From: Xanthomonas hydrangeae
GTDB lineage: Bacteria > Pseudomonadota > Gammaproteobacteria > Xanthomonadales > Xanthomonadaceae
Direction of reading: 5' to 3'
Assembly: GCA_905142475.1 (NCBI GenBank)
Contig: LR990730.1
Location: 3,038,001 to 3,102,000, forward strand
DNA: 64,000 nt
A program made the translations under genes and the position numbers. Positions 27,135 through 36,769 of this stretch are shown here, piece after piece; within the stretch, counting starts at the first letter, position 1; each line of letters starts with the position of its first letter. The notes beneath the pieces are model-generated. The model had not been told where the DNA came from, did no database searches, and saw only the letters and a list, made by a program, of their open reading frames with translations.

Positions 27135-27382
27135 CCGTTCTTGGCCCGACTCATTGATATAAAATAGTATCCAGCGACGCCCCTCAGGGTGGACACTGAC
27201 GGTTCTGCATTCCGCTGGCTAACTTCGACCAGCGCTTGGCGGATACCGCCAGGCTGGGTCAGAGCCACCTGGTGGGCTACCCCGTCCGCGCCAGTCTGGT
27301 GATGAACGATAGGACTGTCATAGCCGTATTGCCCAGCCTCGTTACGTTGGAGTTGGGCCGAGGGCGTCCAGCTCGCGCACAA
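27131..27382 (-). pseudogene. Fragment of an effector-type protein related to the zeta-toxin protein of this island
   Basis: The stretch LQRNEAGQYGYDSPIVHH, followed by GADGVAHQVA and GIRQALVEV, is clearly related to residues about 695-745 of the zeta-toxin-like protein at 36770-40576 (ERDASGQYSVDSPIQH; DADGVVRVA; DIHQALGQV). That region is a non-enzymatic repeat found in long secreted or plasmid-borne proteins of Xanthomonadaceae. No start or N-terminal domain remains: the 5' side fuses abruptly into an Imm11-like gene near 27360. What is left is a scar of a deletion. Confidence 0.6.
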
Positions 27383-27812
27383 CGTCGCAGAGGTAGTGGC
27401 GCGGGCCTGGCGTTCCGTCGGCTAGACGGTAGTCAACGTCTGCGAGAGCAAACGCCTTCGGATCCACGGCCACCATCGCGTCATGTAGGCGTTCGGACAC
27501 CAGCCAGTAGCCGCTGAACCCAGCCTCCAAGTCCCGAGGCTTGGGGCCGGCGCTTGGGTCGTAGGTCAGCAGTGGAGTTTCGCGAAGGGGCGGAAACCCA
27601 TCTTCCTCCGGCCGCAGGATCAGCCTCGGCGGCGAAAGAAGCTGGCGCTCGTTCGTGAACTGAACCCCGCAGACGGGGCGGTTGCTCTCCATGTCAGACA
27701 CCAACATGAAGAAAGTGCCTGGCGCTGGCTCGTTCGATTCCATGTGTTGCATCCCATCCATTTGGCGCGGCTTCGCTGTGTCTAAGAACAGCTTAACCCC
27801 AGGGGTAGACAT
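27342..27812 (-). pseudogene. Imm11/DUF1629-like immunity protein gene, truncated at its 3' end
   Basis: The frame from ATG 27812 (GGAG 9 bp upstream) runs through LILRPEEDGFPPL, an aromatic-rich strand SGYWLVSERLHDAM and VDPKAFALADVDYRL to RHYLCDVVRELDAL, the pattern of Imm11-type (DUF1629) immunity proteins. These bind and neutralise polymorphic toxins. Sequence homology appears to end at about 27360, where it passes into the effector fragment in another frame and stops at 27342. Immunity genes usually sit just 5' of their effector in Xanthomonas T4SS effector loci, which fits this order. Confidence 0.6.
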
Positions 27813-27870
27813 CCAGTCAACTCCCCAGGCAGAGACCATCACCCGACTCAGATGGCAGAACGCAACCATC

Positions 27871-27895
27871 AAAAAGCCCCCTTTTACAGGGGGCT
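27871..27895 (-). terminator. Rho-independent terminator downstream of the relaxase gene
   Basis: On the minus strand: stem AGCCCCC / GGGGGCT with a seven-base loop, followed by TTTTT. It lies about 220 bp past the end of mobL and would end its transcript before the Imm11 remnant. Confidence 0.75.
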
Positions 27896-28115
27896 GTCGC
27901 TCCGGCGCTTGATGACGGGGTTTCCCTTCCGCCCCCCCCTCCGGGCCCCACCTGATCTGCAAGCAGACCGGTCGGGATTGGCCTCATCTGATTACGCATC
28001 TTGCGGGTGTGGTGGCTTGGGCGGCTGGTTCAGTGTCCTCCTGAACCACCCATCTCAATATCAGACAATGCCTTGCCTACCGGTCAGACTTTTCCGAAAG
28101 CAGCTGCGAATACTG
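27896..28115. other. Short intergenic stretch with a hairpin after mobL
   Basis: Contains a perfect 8-bp inverted repeat TGGTTCAG / CTGAACCA (28026-28048) and a C-rich tract near 27930. No gene seen. Confidence 0.4.
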
Positions 28116-29759
28116 TCACATCGATGGCCTGGGTGGCCGAAACTTCAACTCCCAATCCCCGCTCTGTTGTTCTCTCGCAACCACAACCTGCTCGACCTCC
28201 GAATTTTCTGTGGGAAAACTTTCATGGGACTGCAACTTGAATTCTTTCTCCAAGGCCTCAGCCGCTTCCACCATCGCCTTTCGAGCCCGCTTGATGCGCC
28301 ATTGCTGGATGGCCTGGATGCGAGGAGAGACATGCACCTTTGCCCTCCCCAAACGCTGGCGTGCCCTCGCCACCGCTTGCGCGTCTCCGCTGCCTTCTTG
28401 CTCAACAAGCTTGGCTTGCGCATCCAGCACGGCCACACGCGCTTTGTAGGGTCGCACCAACGTATGGGCATACTTACTGATTGAGCGAGCAAGCATCTCG
28501 GTGTCCTCAAACAAGAACGGCTTTGTGGCGTAGCTGTCGACCCGCCGGCAAATGAGTGCAGAGTGCGCCCGCTGGAACCCGTGTTCAATCTGGATACCCG
28601 GGATCTGCCGCAAGACTTCGAGAGACTGCTGAGCCACCTCCCGTTGCGCTTCGAGCCAGTCTTCGATGAGCTGCGCCTCCGCATTGAGCACCTCCGCGTC
28701 TTTTCGGCCCGAAGAACGAGCCAGACGCGTCACACGGCCCAGATGTCGGGTCTGACCACTGTAAGGCGTGTAGAGTCCTGCGCTTGGCGCTGGCGCACGC
28801 GCCAAGCGCTCTTTGATCTGCCGCACCCGCTCTGCGCCTGACAATCGCCCCGGCCCACCCGCTGCGCGCCCTTCCAATCCAGACTCTTTTGCGTTGGCCC
28901 GGTCCCGAAGTGCGGCCGCATGACTGTGAGATGGCGGCACCTCGTGCACGAGACTACCGCTTTTCTTCATGTGTTCAGCAACAAGCGTTGAAAGCGCTAA
29001 TGCCGCAGCTTTCCCACCTGCACCTTTGACTTCTGCGGTGAACTTCGTTTTGCGCATCACCGCCACTTTGGCTTTGCCCAAGTGCTTACCAGGCCTGCGC
29101 GTGAGTTCACGAGCGCGTTCAAACTCTCCATTGCGCGCGGCCTCCTGCGCCTGTGCTCGGAGACTGCGGTGATCCACACGAGCCGCGTTGCCGGCATTTT
29201 TCAAGTGCGCATTGATAACCGTTGCGATGTCTTTGCGGATTTGCCGCAGTGCTCGCGTGCCACCGCCTTGGCGTGCATCAAACTCAGCGCAGGCGCGCTC
29301 ACCCAGTCCTCCCGGACCGACCTGTCTGGCTGACATCAACAGATGCACATGGTGGTTGCGTTGATCGCCAAGCTTGCTTGGCGTGTGCACCGCAACCAGC
29401 ACGGCGACTTGGAAGCGCTCGACGAGCAATTGACCCAGCGCCAAGGCAAGCACTCTGCGTTGGTGTGGATCGAGTTGATGCGGAAGCGATACTTCGACCT
29501 CTCGGCAAACGCGTGCGTTCTTGCGCGTCTCGGCCGCTTCGTTCGCGTTCCAAAAATACTGCGCATCAAAGCACCACTCGGGCGCTCCTCTCGGCGCAAG
29601 CATCTGATGGAAATCGACACCGCCTCGGTGGGAATAATTGTGACCAAGCCCCGTGCTTGTATCGAGCAGATCAAACCCTGCGCGGTAGGCTGCTGCTGCG
29701 ACTGATGAGTCGCCGTTGCCTCGACTGAAAGACTTCATTGTTGCGTGATAAATCGCCAT
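28116..29759 (-). CDS. MobA/MobL-family (MOBQ-type) conjugative relaxase
   Basis: 547-residue relaxase that would nick the adjacent oriT and pilot the single strand to the recipient. The N-terminal MobA/MobL domain begins MAIYHATMKSFSRG and includes AAAAYRAG, SLPHQLDP and the metal-binding histidine cluster RNHHVHLLM (about residues 134-142). The C-terminal half is a long, charged, mainly helical region without a recognisable primase or helicase. ATG 29759 has AGGAG at 8 bp spacing; an upstream TTG/ATG frame extension is unlikely. An RSF1010-like oriT lies about 185 bp upstream, the standard layout for MOBQ mobilisation regions. Confidence 0.88.
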   Translation of the reverse strand: MAIYHATMKSFSRGNGDSSVAAAAYRAGFDLLDTSTGLGHNYSHRGGVDFHQMLAPRGAPEWCFDAQYFWNANEAAETRKNARVCREVEVSLPHQLDPHQRRVLALALGQLLVERFQVAVLVAVHTPSKLGDQRNHHVHLLMSARQVGPGGLGERACAEFDARQGGGTRALRQIRKDIATVINAHLKNAGNAARVDHRSLRAQAQEAARNGEFERARELTRRPGKHLGKAKVAVMRKTKFTAEVKGAGGKAAALALSTLVAEHMKKSGSLVHEVPPSHSHAAALRDRANAKESGLEGRAAGGPGRLSGAERVRQIKERLARAPAPSAGLYTPYSGQTRHLGRVTRLARSSGRKDAEVLNAEAQLIEDWLEAQREVAQQSLEVLRQIPGIQIEHGFQRAHSALICRRVDSYATKPFLFEDTEMLARSISKYAHTLVRPYKARVAVLDAQAKLVEQEGSGDAQAVARARQRLGRAKVHVSPRIQAIQQWRIKRARKAMVEAAEALEKEFKLQSHESFPTENSEVEQVVVAREQQSGDWELKFRPPRPSM

Positions 29760-30192
29760 TTGTGAAACTCCTGTTTGTTTGTGGAGCACACAAAGAAGCG
29801 ATAGAACATTCCCTGTCGAGAGTTAAGCGAACTCGACAGCAGAGAGACCTTAGTCACGAGGTTTTGAAGTGGCTGTGTTGCCTAGCGGAGCATAGGCAAC
29901 GAGGTGGCGAAAGCCACCGCACCGACGCACAGCGTTGGCGCACGGTTTCTGCAAAGCAGAAACCATAAGTGCGCTCTTGCTGTTCAACATTTTTTATTTT
30001 TTATACCGGCAATCACAGCGAAACCAGCCATTCCGGTATAACATTTAATTATAGCGAAATATAAACCCAAACTGTACGTCAATAGTATTCTGACTCAGCT
30101 TGGCTCAAGCCTTATCCATGCAAACCCCGCCCTCCACTACATGCCGGCAAGAATATTCTTTGGCATCTCTGAACGAATTTACGTCAAAGCAC
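29760..30192. other. Mobilisation-region intergenic DNA
   Basis: No supported gene. Contains the oriT at 29944-29974 and then an AT-rich segment (29985-30060) that could ease strand opening. Confidence 0.6.
29944..29974 (+). other. oriT with RSF1010/R1162-like inverted repeat and nick core
   Basis: Perfect 9-bp inverted repeat GGTTTCTGC / GCAGAAACC with loop AAA (29944-29964), followed directly by ATAAGTGCGC. In RSF1010/R1162 the oriT is the same arrangement: a TTTCTC-type hairpin ending in AAACC, then the TAAGTGCGC core with the nick after the G. By analogy the nick would be between 29973 and 29974. Adjacent to a MobA/MobL relaxase gene. Confidence 0.85.
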
Positions 30193-30226
30193 AAAAAAGG
30201 GCTTCGAATGCTTCAAAGCCCTTTTT
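30193..30226. terminator. Bidirectional Rho-independent terminator after the Rhs/immunity operon
   Basis: Stem AAAAAGGGCTT / AAGCCCTTTTT with T-runs on both strands, ending 8 bp from the stop of the gene at 30234. Confidence 0.8.
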
Positions 30227-30233
30227 GATAATG

Positions 30234-30455
30234 CTACTTTGCTAGGAGCGCCCGCCTTTTTCTCAAGCGCTTTATGAAATAAAAACAGAGAGCGGCACAA
30301 ATAAGAAAGAAAGGAATTATCATGTAATCGGCAGATTCAAGCTTTTGCCCCATGTAAATCTTACTTGAAAAATAGAACAAAAATCTTACGGCAGAGAGCC
30401 CGAATACAAAGATCCAAAATTTAAGCCAGAATAATGACACTTTATTATCCACCAC
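30234..30455 (-). CDS. Small two-helix membrane protein, candidate Rhs immunity protein
   Basis: 73-residue protein with two membrane helices ([19 protein letters not shown], about residues 11-29; [19 protein letters not shown], about 44-62) and a basic C-terminus ([12 protein letters not shown]). It overlaps the 3' end of the downstream Rhs gene by 11 bp, exactly where the immunity gene of an Rhs/polymorphic toxin is normally found, and is followed by a terminator. The Rhs tip is itself hydrophobic and Gly-rich, so a membrane-acting toxin with a membrane immunity protein is plausible. No family recognised. Confidence 0.6.
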   Translation of the reverse strand: MVDNKVSLFWLKFWIFVFGLSAVRFLFYFSSKIYMGQKLESADYMIIPFFLICAALCFYFIKRLRKRRALLAK

Positions 30456-32661
30456 AATTACAAGGAGTTGAACCTACTGCATCTTTAGCACCCTTGATAA
30501 TATCCATTACATCCTTGTCAGTAGCCAGCCCTCTCCACCCAGAAACTACTCCGCCAAGTGCGCCCTTGAATGTTAACCCTTTGGATACCAATTCGCCAGC
30601 CTTTGCGCCGACGCCTCCGAGTAGTGCTCCACCAACCACCTTCATCAGAGGATCGCGTTCTTCGCCATCTACTGCGGTTCGCATCGTTGCAACCCCGTCA
30701 TAAAGGGTTGCAATTCCAAGCATTCCAGCGAGCCCACCGCCAAGAACCAACCTTTCGTCCTCAATCGCCACACCGGCAGCTACCAACGGTGCCGCAGAAG
30801 CGATTTCATTCATCCCCATATATATGTCTGCACCACCTACTACCAAACCCAGGAAATCAATACAGGCTTTGAGGCCAAGTGGATCAATTGCAGAGATTGG
30901 GTTTCCACCAACATAGGCATATGAATTCAAACCACCAGATAGGCCAATTGGATCACTTTGCAGGTAACGCCCAACGCCTGGGTCATAGTCGCGGAAGCCA
31001 TTATACCAAAGCCCTGTTTCCTTATCGAAATACTGACCTGGAAAACCCACATTGAAACCGCCGATGCTATCTTGCTGCACGGTCCGTCCGTAGGCGTAGT
31101 TATACGCTCTCCAAACAACGTCACCAGCATCGTTGGTTAGCACTTCAGGCCTACCTAAATGATCATTGTGAATAGCATAAACGCTATTTCGCCGAACGAT
31201 TCCGATCAACTCATCACCCAACCAGATATAGTCGGCAATTGCTCCACTGGGCTCTTGTTCGGACAACAGTTGATTTTGTCCTGCATAGGTAAAGACGCTA
31301 GTGCTCGCGCCATTTGCATTCTGCTTACCAATACGCTGACCCAACGCATTTATTTCATATTCCGTGAGCTGACCATTTACAACTGCGCTAGCCATGCGAT
31401 TGAACGGGCTATATCCGTAAGTGCGGCTATCGCCAGCAGCAAACTCTGACACCCGATTACCAATAGCGTCATATCCATACTGGCGGCTTTCGTCACCAGA
31501 CTTCGTGCTAGCGTAGCCCAGTAGGCGATTGTTATTGGCATCAATGTCATACGCTCGAACGGAGCGGCTGTCATCGTAGGAAATCCAGTTCCCGTTGCTG
31601 TCGTATTTCAATGTGTGTTGCAGCCCTCCTCGTTGAAGCCCTGCAAATCGACCCAATGTGTCATAGCCAATGGCTTGATTTAGGTTGAAATTTACGCCAT
31701 CAGCGATAGAGCTAATTTCATCGACGCTGTTGTAACCGTAGGTCAGTTGCTGGGTAACGCGGTCTCCCGCCTTGACGGCAATACTCGTCAAACGCCTATC
31801 GGAATCGTAGCCCAATTCTCGTACCACGCCATTTCCTGACGTTCTACGCCAGGGCACGTCACTCCAAGCTAGATAACTCGCCGAATCGACGAGTCTAGTC
31901 ACTTGACCACCCACAATGACACTTACCGCCGATGGTTTGCCATCGGTGTAACCATAGCCTGCGGTAACGCCACTTGGATAAGTGATACTGCTTAATCGCG
32001 CCATTCCATCATAGGCATAACGAGTCCGCATCTCGCCGACTGTTCTTCCCATTACGGCCGTATCGACCCGCTCTGCAACTTGCCCTTGCAGCGTATAGCT
32101 CATCGCAAGAGTCGTGGTTGGAGTCACTGCACTACACAGCAGACCTATCCCGCCGGCGCAAGAATCATATCCAAACGTGTGCTGTTGGCTTCCCGCAGCA
32201 ATCTGAACCACACGACCAAGGCCGTCATAGGCGTAGTTGGTCACCACGCCGTCAGCTCGAGTCATGCTAGTGCGCTGACCGGCTCCATCGTATCCAAACA
32301 CCGTCTGCCCTGTATCGGGACTTACTTGACGACGAAGGCCCCCGAAACCGTCATAGTCGTAAGTTGTTGCTTTCCCGCGTGGATCAACCACCTTGGATAA
32401 GCGATCACCCTGGTCGTAGGAAAAATTTGTCGTGTTTCCCGATGCATCGGTGGCGGTGATCAAACGACCACGTGCGTCGTATCGCATCGTCGAACGCCGA
32501 CCTAAGGCATCGGTCGATGCCGTCCGACGTCCTTCGGCGTCATATTCATACTTATAGACCTGTCCATTATTCCCACGCTCAACAATGACACGTCCGAGTT
32601 CATCGTATTCAGTAGTGCTACTGAAAACCAATGCAGCACCCATCAACATCCCTGTAATCAC
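30445..32661 (-). CDS. Rhs/YD-repeat protein with RHS core and variable C-terminal tip
   Basis: 738 residues. A short hydrophobic start ([11 protein letters not shown]) leads into many YD repeats (for example [25 protein letters not shown]) and the conserved RHS core near residues 520-600 ([56 protein letters not shown]). The last 130 residues or so after the DPLG boundary form the variable tip: Ala/Gly-rich, hydrophobic ([18 protein letters not shown]), ending CNCGG. No nuclease or deaminase motif is seen. GTG 32661 overlaps the stop of the preceding Rhs gene (GTGA), so the pair is co-translated. A small membrane protein gene follows. Confidence 0.85.
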   Translation of the reverse strand: MITGMLMGAALVFSSTTEYDELGRVIVERGNNGQVYKYEYDAEGRRTASTDALGRRSTMRYDARGRLITATDASGNTTNFSYDQGDRLSKVVDPRGKATTYDYDGFGGLRRQVSPDTGQTVFGYDGAGQRTSMTRADGVVTNYAYDGLGRVVQIAAGSQQHTFGYDSCAGGIGLLCSAVTPTTTLAMSYTLQGQVAERVDTAVMGRTVGEMRTRYAYDGMARLSSITYPSGVTAGYGYTDGKPSAVSVIVGGQVTRLVDSASYLAWSDVPWRRTSGNGVVRELGYDSDRRLTSIAVKAGDRVTQQLTYGYNSVDEISSIADGVNFNLNQAIGYDTLGRFAGLQRGGLQHTLKYDSNGNWISYDDSRSVRAYDIDANNNRLLGYASTKSGDESRQYGYDAIGNRVSEFAAGDSRTYGYSPFNRMASAVVNGQLTEYEINALGQRIGKQNANGASTSVFTYAGQNQLLSEQEPSGAIADYIWLGDELIGIVRRNSVYAIHNDHLGRPEVLTNDAGDVVWRAYNYAYGRTVQQDSIGGFNVGFPGQYFDKETGLWYNGFRDYDPGVGRYLQSDPIGLSGGLNSYAYVGGNPISAIDPLGLKACIDFLGLVVGGADIYMGMNEIASAAPLVAAGVAIEDERLVLGGGLAGMLGIATLYDGVATMRTAVDGEERDPLMKVVGGALLGGVGAKAGELVSKGLTFKGALGGVVSGWRGLATDKDVMDIIKGAKDAVGSTPCNCGG

Positions 32662-35600
32662 TTGGCATCCCCTTGAATTTTAATCTTATCGCCCACGGAC
32701 ATTGGTTGGGTGCAGCGGATGCCTGTGCAACCACCTGCCCCATCAACCGAAATGATCCCCGAAGCTAGGGCACCAAAGGATGCTCCATCTACAAGCATCT
32801 GAGATACCACGTGGTAGCGCGTCGTCGTCACCGGACGAGGTGCCGTGTAGCTCCACGAGAATGACACTCGATCCCCCGGATAGATTGGCCTTGGCAAGCC
32901 ATGAGTCTGATTAAGACTGTTAGTGGCAGATCCTCTTGCCATGTAGATATTTCCAACGCCAGAAGCTCCCCACACTACGTTCCCGGTGTTCTGGAACGTT
33001 GCTGATATCATGCGGGTCTCACCTGGGGCGTAGGGACCGACGTTGTTCCAGCCGACAAAAGCAGAGCTCCGGTCCATGCGAGGCAGCGCGTGCGTTCCCG
33101 AGTTGGGAAGCATGTAGTCAGAAAGAGCGCCTCCCGGCGTCAAAGCCACCGCATAGATACGGCGGTCTCCCAGCGAATTCCGGAGATTGAAGTCCAGCGG
33201 GAAGCGGAAGGTGCGGCCTTGAGTTGCGGTATCACACTGGGCTGCTGCGCCAGCATCTTCCGCCTGGTTGGCCCACACGGTAGCAAAATGCGTGCCTGCG
33301 CCGGGTCCACCGCCGGCATAGAGCAGAACCGCAACGTGGTCGCTTACGCCTAGGCCGCACGCCCATCCCTTCACGGAGTAATTCCAGTTGCTATCGTATT
33401 CGACAGCCTGGATATCGCCCCGCATGCCAGTTGCGGGAATAGCAAAAGCGCCAGACCCGGCAATCGTCGAGTGCTCTCTACCCACAGGTGAAATGCCGTG
33501 GATGAAGATGCTTTTGCCACCATGATTTTTTCTAACGTCAGCGGGAAGCGGGATATGAAAGCGATAAGCACTTCCTGCGGCTTGGCACTGTTGGGACAGG
33601 GACGCATCGCTCCCTTGATTAGCAGTCGCCGCCAGCAAGAAGGAGCCTGCACCGGCTGACCCGCCCACATACATGTGCACATCGATCGATGCTGCTGTGC
33701 CAGTCGAGCACGCCCAACCGTCGACATACCAGTTATAGGCGCTATCGCGATAAACCTGATCGATATTGCCAATGACCTTCGGCACTTCGGGAATGAAGTG
33801 CTGGCCTGAGCCATTAAGCAAAGAGTGTTCTAAGCCTGCTGGTGAGATGCCATGCACATACAGAGGCTTGCCCCCGTGTGCATTTCGAACGTCGGCAGGA
33901 AGCGCAATATTAAAGCGATACGCCGACCCGTTTGTTTGGCACTGCTGTGCTACAGCGGGTTCGCTTGCCACATTTGCAGTAGCGCCGGGTAGTGCTGTTC
34001 CGTAGCCTGCGGAGCCGCCGACATAGGGATGCACATCGATCGATCCGGCATATCCAGTTGAGCATGCCCAACCCGCGACATACCAGTTCCAGGCCGCATC
34101 GTGCCAGAAGCCATCGATGCTTCCGGTCACATGCGTTGAGCCAGTATAAGCAGTGTCGAGCACTTCGGTCTTCGAGACCAACGACGCATTGTTGTATTCA
34201 AAGCGCTTGCGCTCATACATCCCATCAGACTTGGGTTTGTAAACCTCTTTGATGCGGCGAGCGGCATCGTAGAGATATGTCTGCGAGACTCCATCACCAG
34301 TGCGCACAGTTGCAATGTTCCCCGCACCATCATAGGCAGTTGTTGTAGCCACCCATGCCCCGTTGATTGAGGTGCGGCGTTCAACCTCGCGTCCGCGCCC
34401 GTCATAGCGATACTCCATGACATCACCGTTTGGACCTGTCACGCGGCCAGGTTGTCCAAGAGCGTTGTGCGCGGAGTAGGTGGTCGCTTGGCCGATGCCA
34501 TTTGCAACACTTGTCAGATCGCCTACTGAAGAGAAAGACTGAATGACGCTGTCTTGAGATCCCGGTAGCGGGCCGTCTACCTTCATGGTGGCCAATAGGC
34601 CATTGCTATGCTTGGTGTAGCTATACGTAGTGGCCTTCGTGCGGCCCTGTCCGTAGCCCGTCAAATCAACAAGCGTATGCTTCGAGACACGGCCGTCTGT
34701 GTCATATTCAACGCGCGTCTCGTGATCTCCTGCAATGGTTTCACGCACCATCCGATTAGCCTGATCCCATGCGTAGGTCAGCGTGCGTTCGGCACTAGTG
34801 CCCTTTGCTTCAACCTTCTTCAGTAGATGACCTTGGGCGTCGTAATCGAAGTCGGTGAGGTTGTCAGCAAAGTCGCTAGCGATGTCCTCATATCCATTCG
34901 CATCGTAGGTCTTCGCCTTGTAGCTTGCGGGGCAATGAGGACTCGCAGCCCCTGTAACCTCGGTTTGCCGCCCGTCTTCATAGGTGTAAGTTGTCTGCCG
35001 ACCCAGCGGGCTGGTCTCGGTTACCAACATCTTTTTCGGAATGGTGCTGCCTGTCGCCGCCGCCGCTGCCATAGGGCTACCAGCATTAGTGGACATGCTT
35101 TGCGCGGACAGTCGAACGGCACCACCCCCTACCGAAGATGGGCGGACGCAAATTTCTCCACTACCAGGACGCGGGGTGCTACATGATCCACCGGTCTCTC
35201 CGCCCGTAAACCCACCAGGTGGAAGTGGAGCAGGAGGTAACGTGATCGCTTGTGTCGCCGGAACAGAGTAGCTAAACGAAAAGCGCTCAACGCCTCCGGC
35301 ATGTTCAGTTGACGTCGCCCGACCCTGAGCATCATAGGCAAAGGTCGAGTAGCGTTGACCATTGAATGACTTGCCCGTCAGCGCACCAACAAATCGGGCA
35401 TCTTCATAATGATAGCTGATGACCGTTTCTGGGGCTCCTGGAAGGGTCGCCGACGCAAGCCGGCCTTTGCTCAACCCCAATCCGAAGACGTTCTGCTGGT
35501 AGTCATAGCGGTAGACATTTCCAGCAGGATCGGTTGCTTGGGTGACAACGCCATCGGCCCAGGCAAACTTGATGCTGCGCCCGGAAGGGTGTGTGACTTC

Positions 35601-36389
35601 TTGCAGATATGCGCCGTCGTAACGGAAGCTCCATGCAACTCCTTGCTCATTGCGCCGCTCAGTGATGTAGCCACGCTTGTCATACTTTTCGGTGCCTCGT
35701 GTCTCGTTGTAAAGAACGAACGAGCCGTCAGCTTGTTTGACTACAAAAGCGACCGGCGAGGCTTTTTCTTCAAGGTAGTGACCGCTGCCCGCCTCTAACA
35801 AGAACTTGATACGGCGCCCATCGGGTCGCTGTGCCCAGATGGTATTACCAGCTGGCACAAGGGTGTAGTCGAAGTTGCTGAGCCAATACGTGCCAAAAAG
35901 TCCACGCGCGGTCCAAAACGCATTGTAGGTGCGCTCTAAATAAAGACCCATCTCTCCATTAGCGGCGAAGTCCAACTCAGGCTCAACCTTGTTGCCCGTC
36001 GAGATGACCACAGGATTGCCACTTTTTTCGCCACTACAATCTGCGCTGTCACGCTTGTCGTTCGTTGGCTGCTCTTTCGCACCAGGAGATGTGGAAAATC
36101 CACCACCACTACCACCACCGCCACCACCGTCTGGCCCTCTTACATGACCACCCGAGCGACTGAAATCCTCTTGGAACCAACAGATTGGCGTGAACACTCT
36201 TCGACCTGCTCCAATCGATGTATAGCCACCCCCGCATACGTAGTGACCAAAGCCAAATACATCTTGGGCTGCCATCAATAGAGCAAAAGCGCCCAAGCCA
36301 AGCATTGGGCGACGAATATTTTTATTGCCTAATAAAAACGGAGCTGCCTTATCGACGGCCTCCTGCCTTACTACACTTGAATCGTCCAT
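32658..36389 (-). CDS. Rhs-family protein, N-terminal partner, with three GWAC repeats
   Basis: 1243 residues from ATG 36389, which has AAGGA just upstream. Order: hydrophobic segment ([20 protein letters not shown], about residues 29-48) that may be a signal or anchor; Gly/Ser-rich linker; DUF6531-like start of an Rhs shell ([25 protein letters not shown]); YD repeats (to about residue 740); three tandem repeats of about 115 residues (about 750-1100), each with a [10 protein letters not shown]-type motif and LPADVR...HGGK; and a C-terminal beta domain (about 1105-1215, [14 protein letters not shown]). It lacks an RHS core and toxin tip; those lie in the next, overlapping gene. Such a split is unusual. 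Secretion route unknown: no T6SS or mating-pair genes are in the window. Confidence 0.82.
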   Translation of the reverse strand: MDDSSVVRQEAVDKAAPFLLGNKNIRRPMLGLGAFALLMAAQDVFGFGHYVCGGGYTSIGAGRRVFTPICWFQEDFSRSGGHVRGPDGGGGGGSGGGFSTSPGAKEQPTNDKRDSADCSGEKSGNPVVISTGNKVEPELDFAANGEMGLYLERTYNAFWTARGLFGTYWLSNFDYTLVPAGNTIWAQRPDGRRIKFLLEAGSGHYLEEKASPVAFVVKQADGSFVLYNETRGTEKYDKRGYITERRNEQGVAWSFRYDGAYLQEVTHPSGRSIKFAWADGVVTQATDPAGNVYRYDYQQNVFGLGLSKGRLASATLPGAPETVISYHYEDARFVGALTGKSFNGQRYSTFAYDAQGRATSTEHAGGVERFSFSYSVPATQAITLPPAPLPPGGFTGGETGGSCSTPRPGSGEICVRPSSVGGGAVRLSAQSMSTNAGSPMAAAAATGSTIPKKMLVTETSPLGRQTTYTYEDGRQTEVTGAASPHCPASYKAKTYDANGYEDIASDFADNLTDFDYDAQGHLLKKVEAKGTSAERTLTYAWDQANRMVRETIAGDHETRVEYDTDGRVSKHTLVDLTGYGQGRTKATTYSYTKHSNGLLATMKVDGPLPGSQDSVIQSFSSVGDLTSVANGIGQATTYSAHNALGQPGRVTGPNGDVMEYRYDGRGREVERRTSINGAWVATTTAYDGAGNIATVRTGDGVSQTYLYDAARRIKEVYKPKSDGMYERKRFEYNNASLVSKTEVLDTAYTGSTHVTGSIDGFWHDAAWNWYVAGWACSTGYAGSIDVHPYVGGSAGYGTALPGATANVASEPAVAQQCQTNGSAYRFNIALPADVRNAHGGKPLYVHGISPAGLEHSLLNGSGQHFIPEVPKVIGNIDQVYRDSAYNWYVDGWACSTGTAASIDVHMYVGGSAGAGSFLLAATANQGSDASLSQQCQAAGSAYRFHIPLPADVRKNHGGKSIFIHGISPVGREHSTIAGSGAFAIPATGMRGDIQAVEYDSNWNYSVKGWACGLGVSDHVAVLLYAGGGPGAGTHFATVWANQAEDAGAAAQCDTATQGRTFRFPLDFNLRNSLGDRRIYAVALTPGGALSDYMLPNSGTHALPRMDRSSAFVGWNNVGPYAPGETRMISATFQNTGNVVWGASGVGNIYMARGSATNSLNQTHGLPRPIYPGDRVSFSWSYTAPRPVTTTRYHVVSQMLVDGASFGALASGIISVDGAGGCTGIRCTQPMSVGDKIKIQGDAK

Positions 36390-36769
36390 ATGTCCTTCGA
36401 TTTTTGGAAGCTGTGCTAACGACTTCAGACATGCTCGCCGAGCCACAGCGTTCAAAACGCAACGCAGCAGAGAAAGCGAGCCTTAAACCTATCAGCATTT
36501 GTTGTGTCCGCCATCCCCGGCGGCACTGATCCTGCAAGGGGCCGGATCGTAGCGGAGGACATGCGTGGTGTGCAAGTTCTGATATGCCTTTTCAACAAGC
36601 TTGCAGAGGATGGCCCACGGTGCACAGCAGATGCACCTGCACCGCCAAATGGTGCTGTTTTCCATGGGGCAGCCTATTATTTCGCTCCGAAGCACGCCCT
36701 CAACTTTCAGGAGGAACTGCAAGACTCAGCTCTCTAAGACACGAGCAACAATGAGGTGAAACCTATGCC
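36390..36769. other. Intergenic region upstream of the Rhs operon
   Basis: About 380 bases between the end of the zeta-toxin-like gene and the Rhs start. Short open frames exist on both strands but none has a ribosome site or protein-like composition. Confidence 0.45.

Noticed and set aside
27131-27382. An intact small gene
   Set aside because: It starts inside another coding frame without a ribosome site and matches only the middle of a much larger protein.
29738-29968. A small plus-strand ORF over the mobL start and oriT
   Set aside because: Overlaps the oriT hairpin and the relaxase start; composition is random-like and there is no ribosome site.
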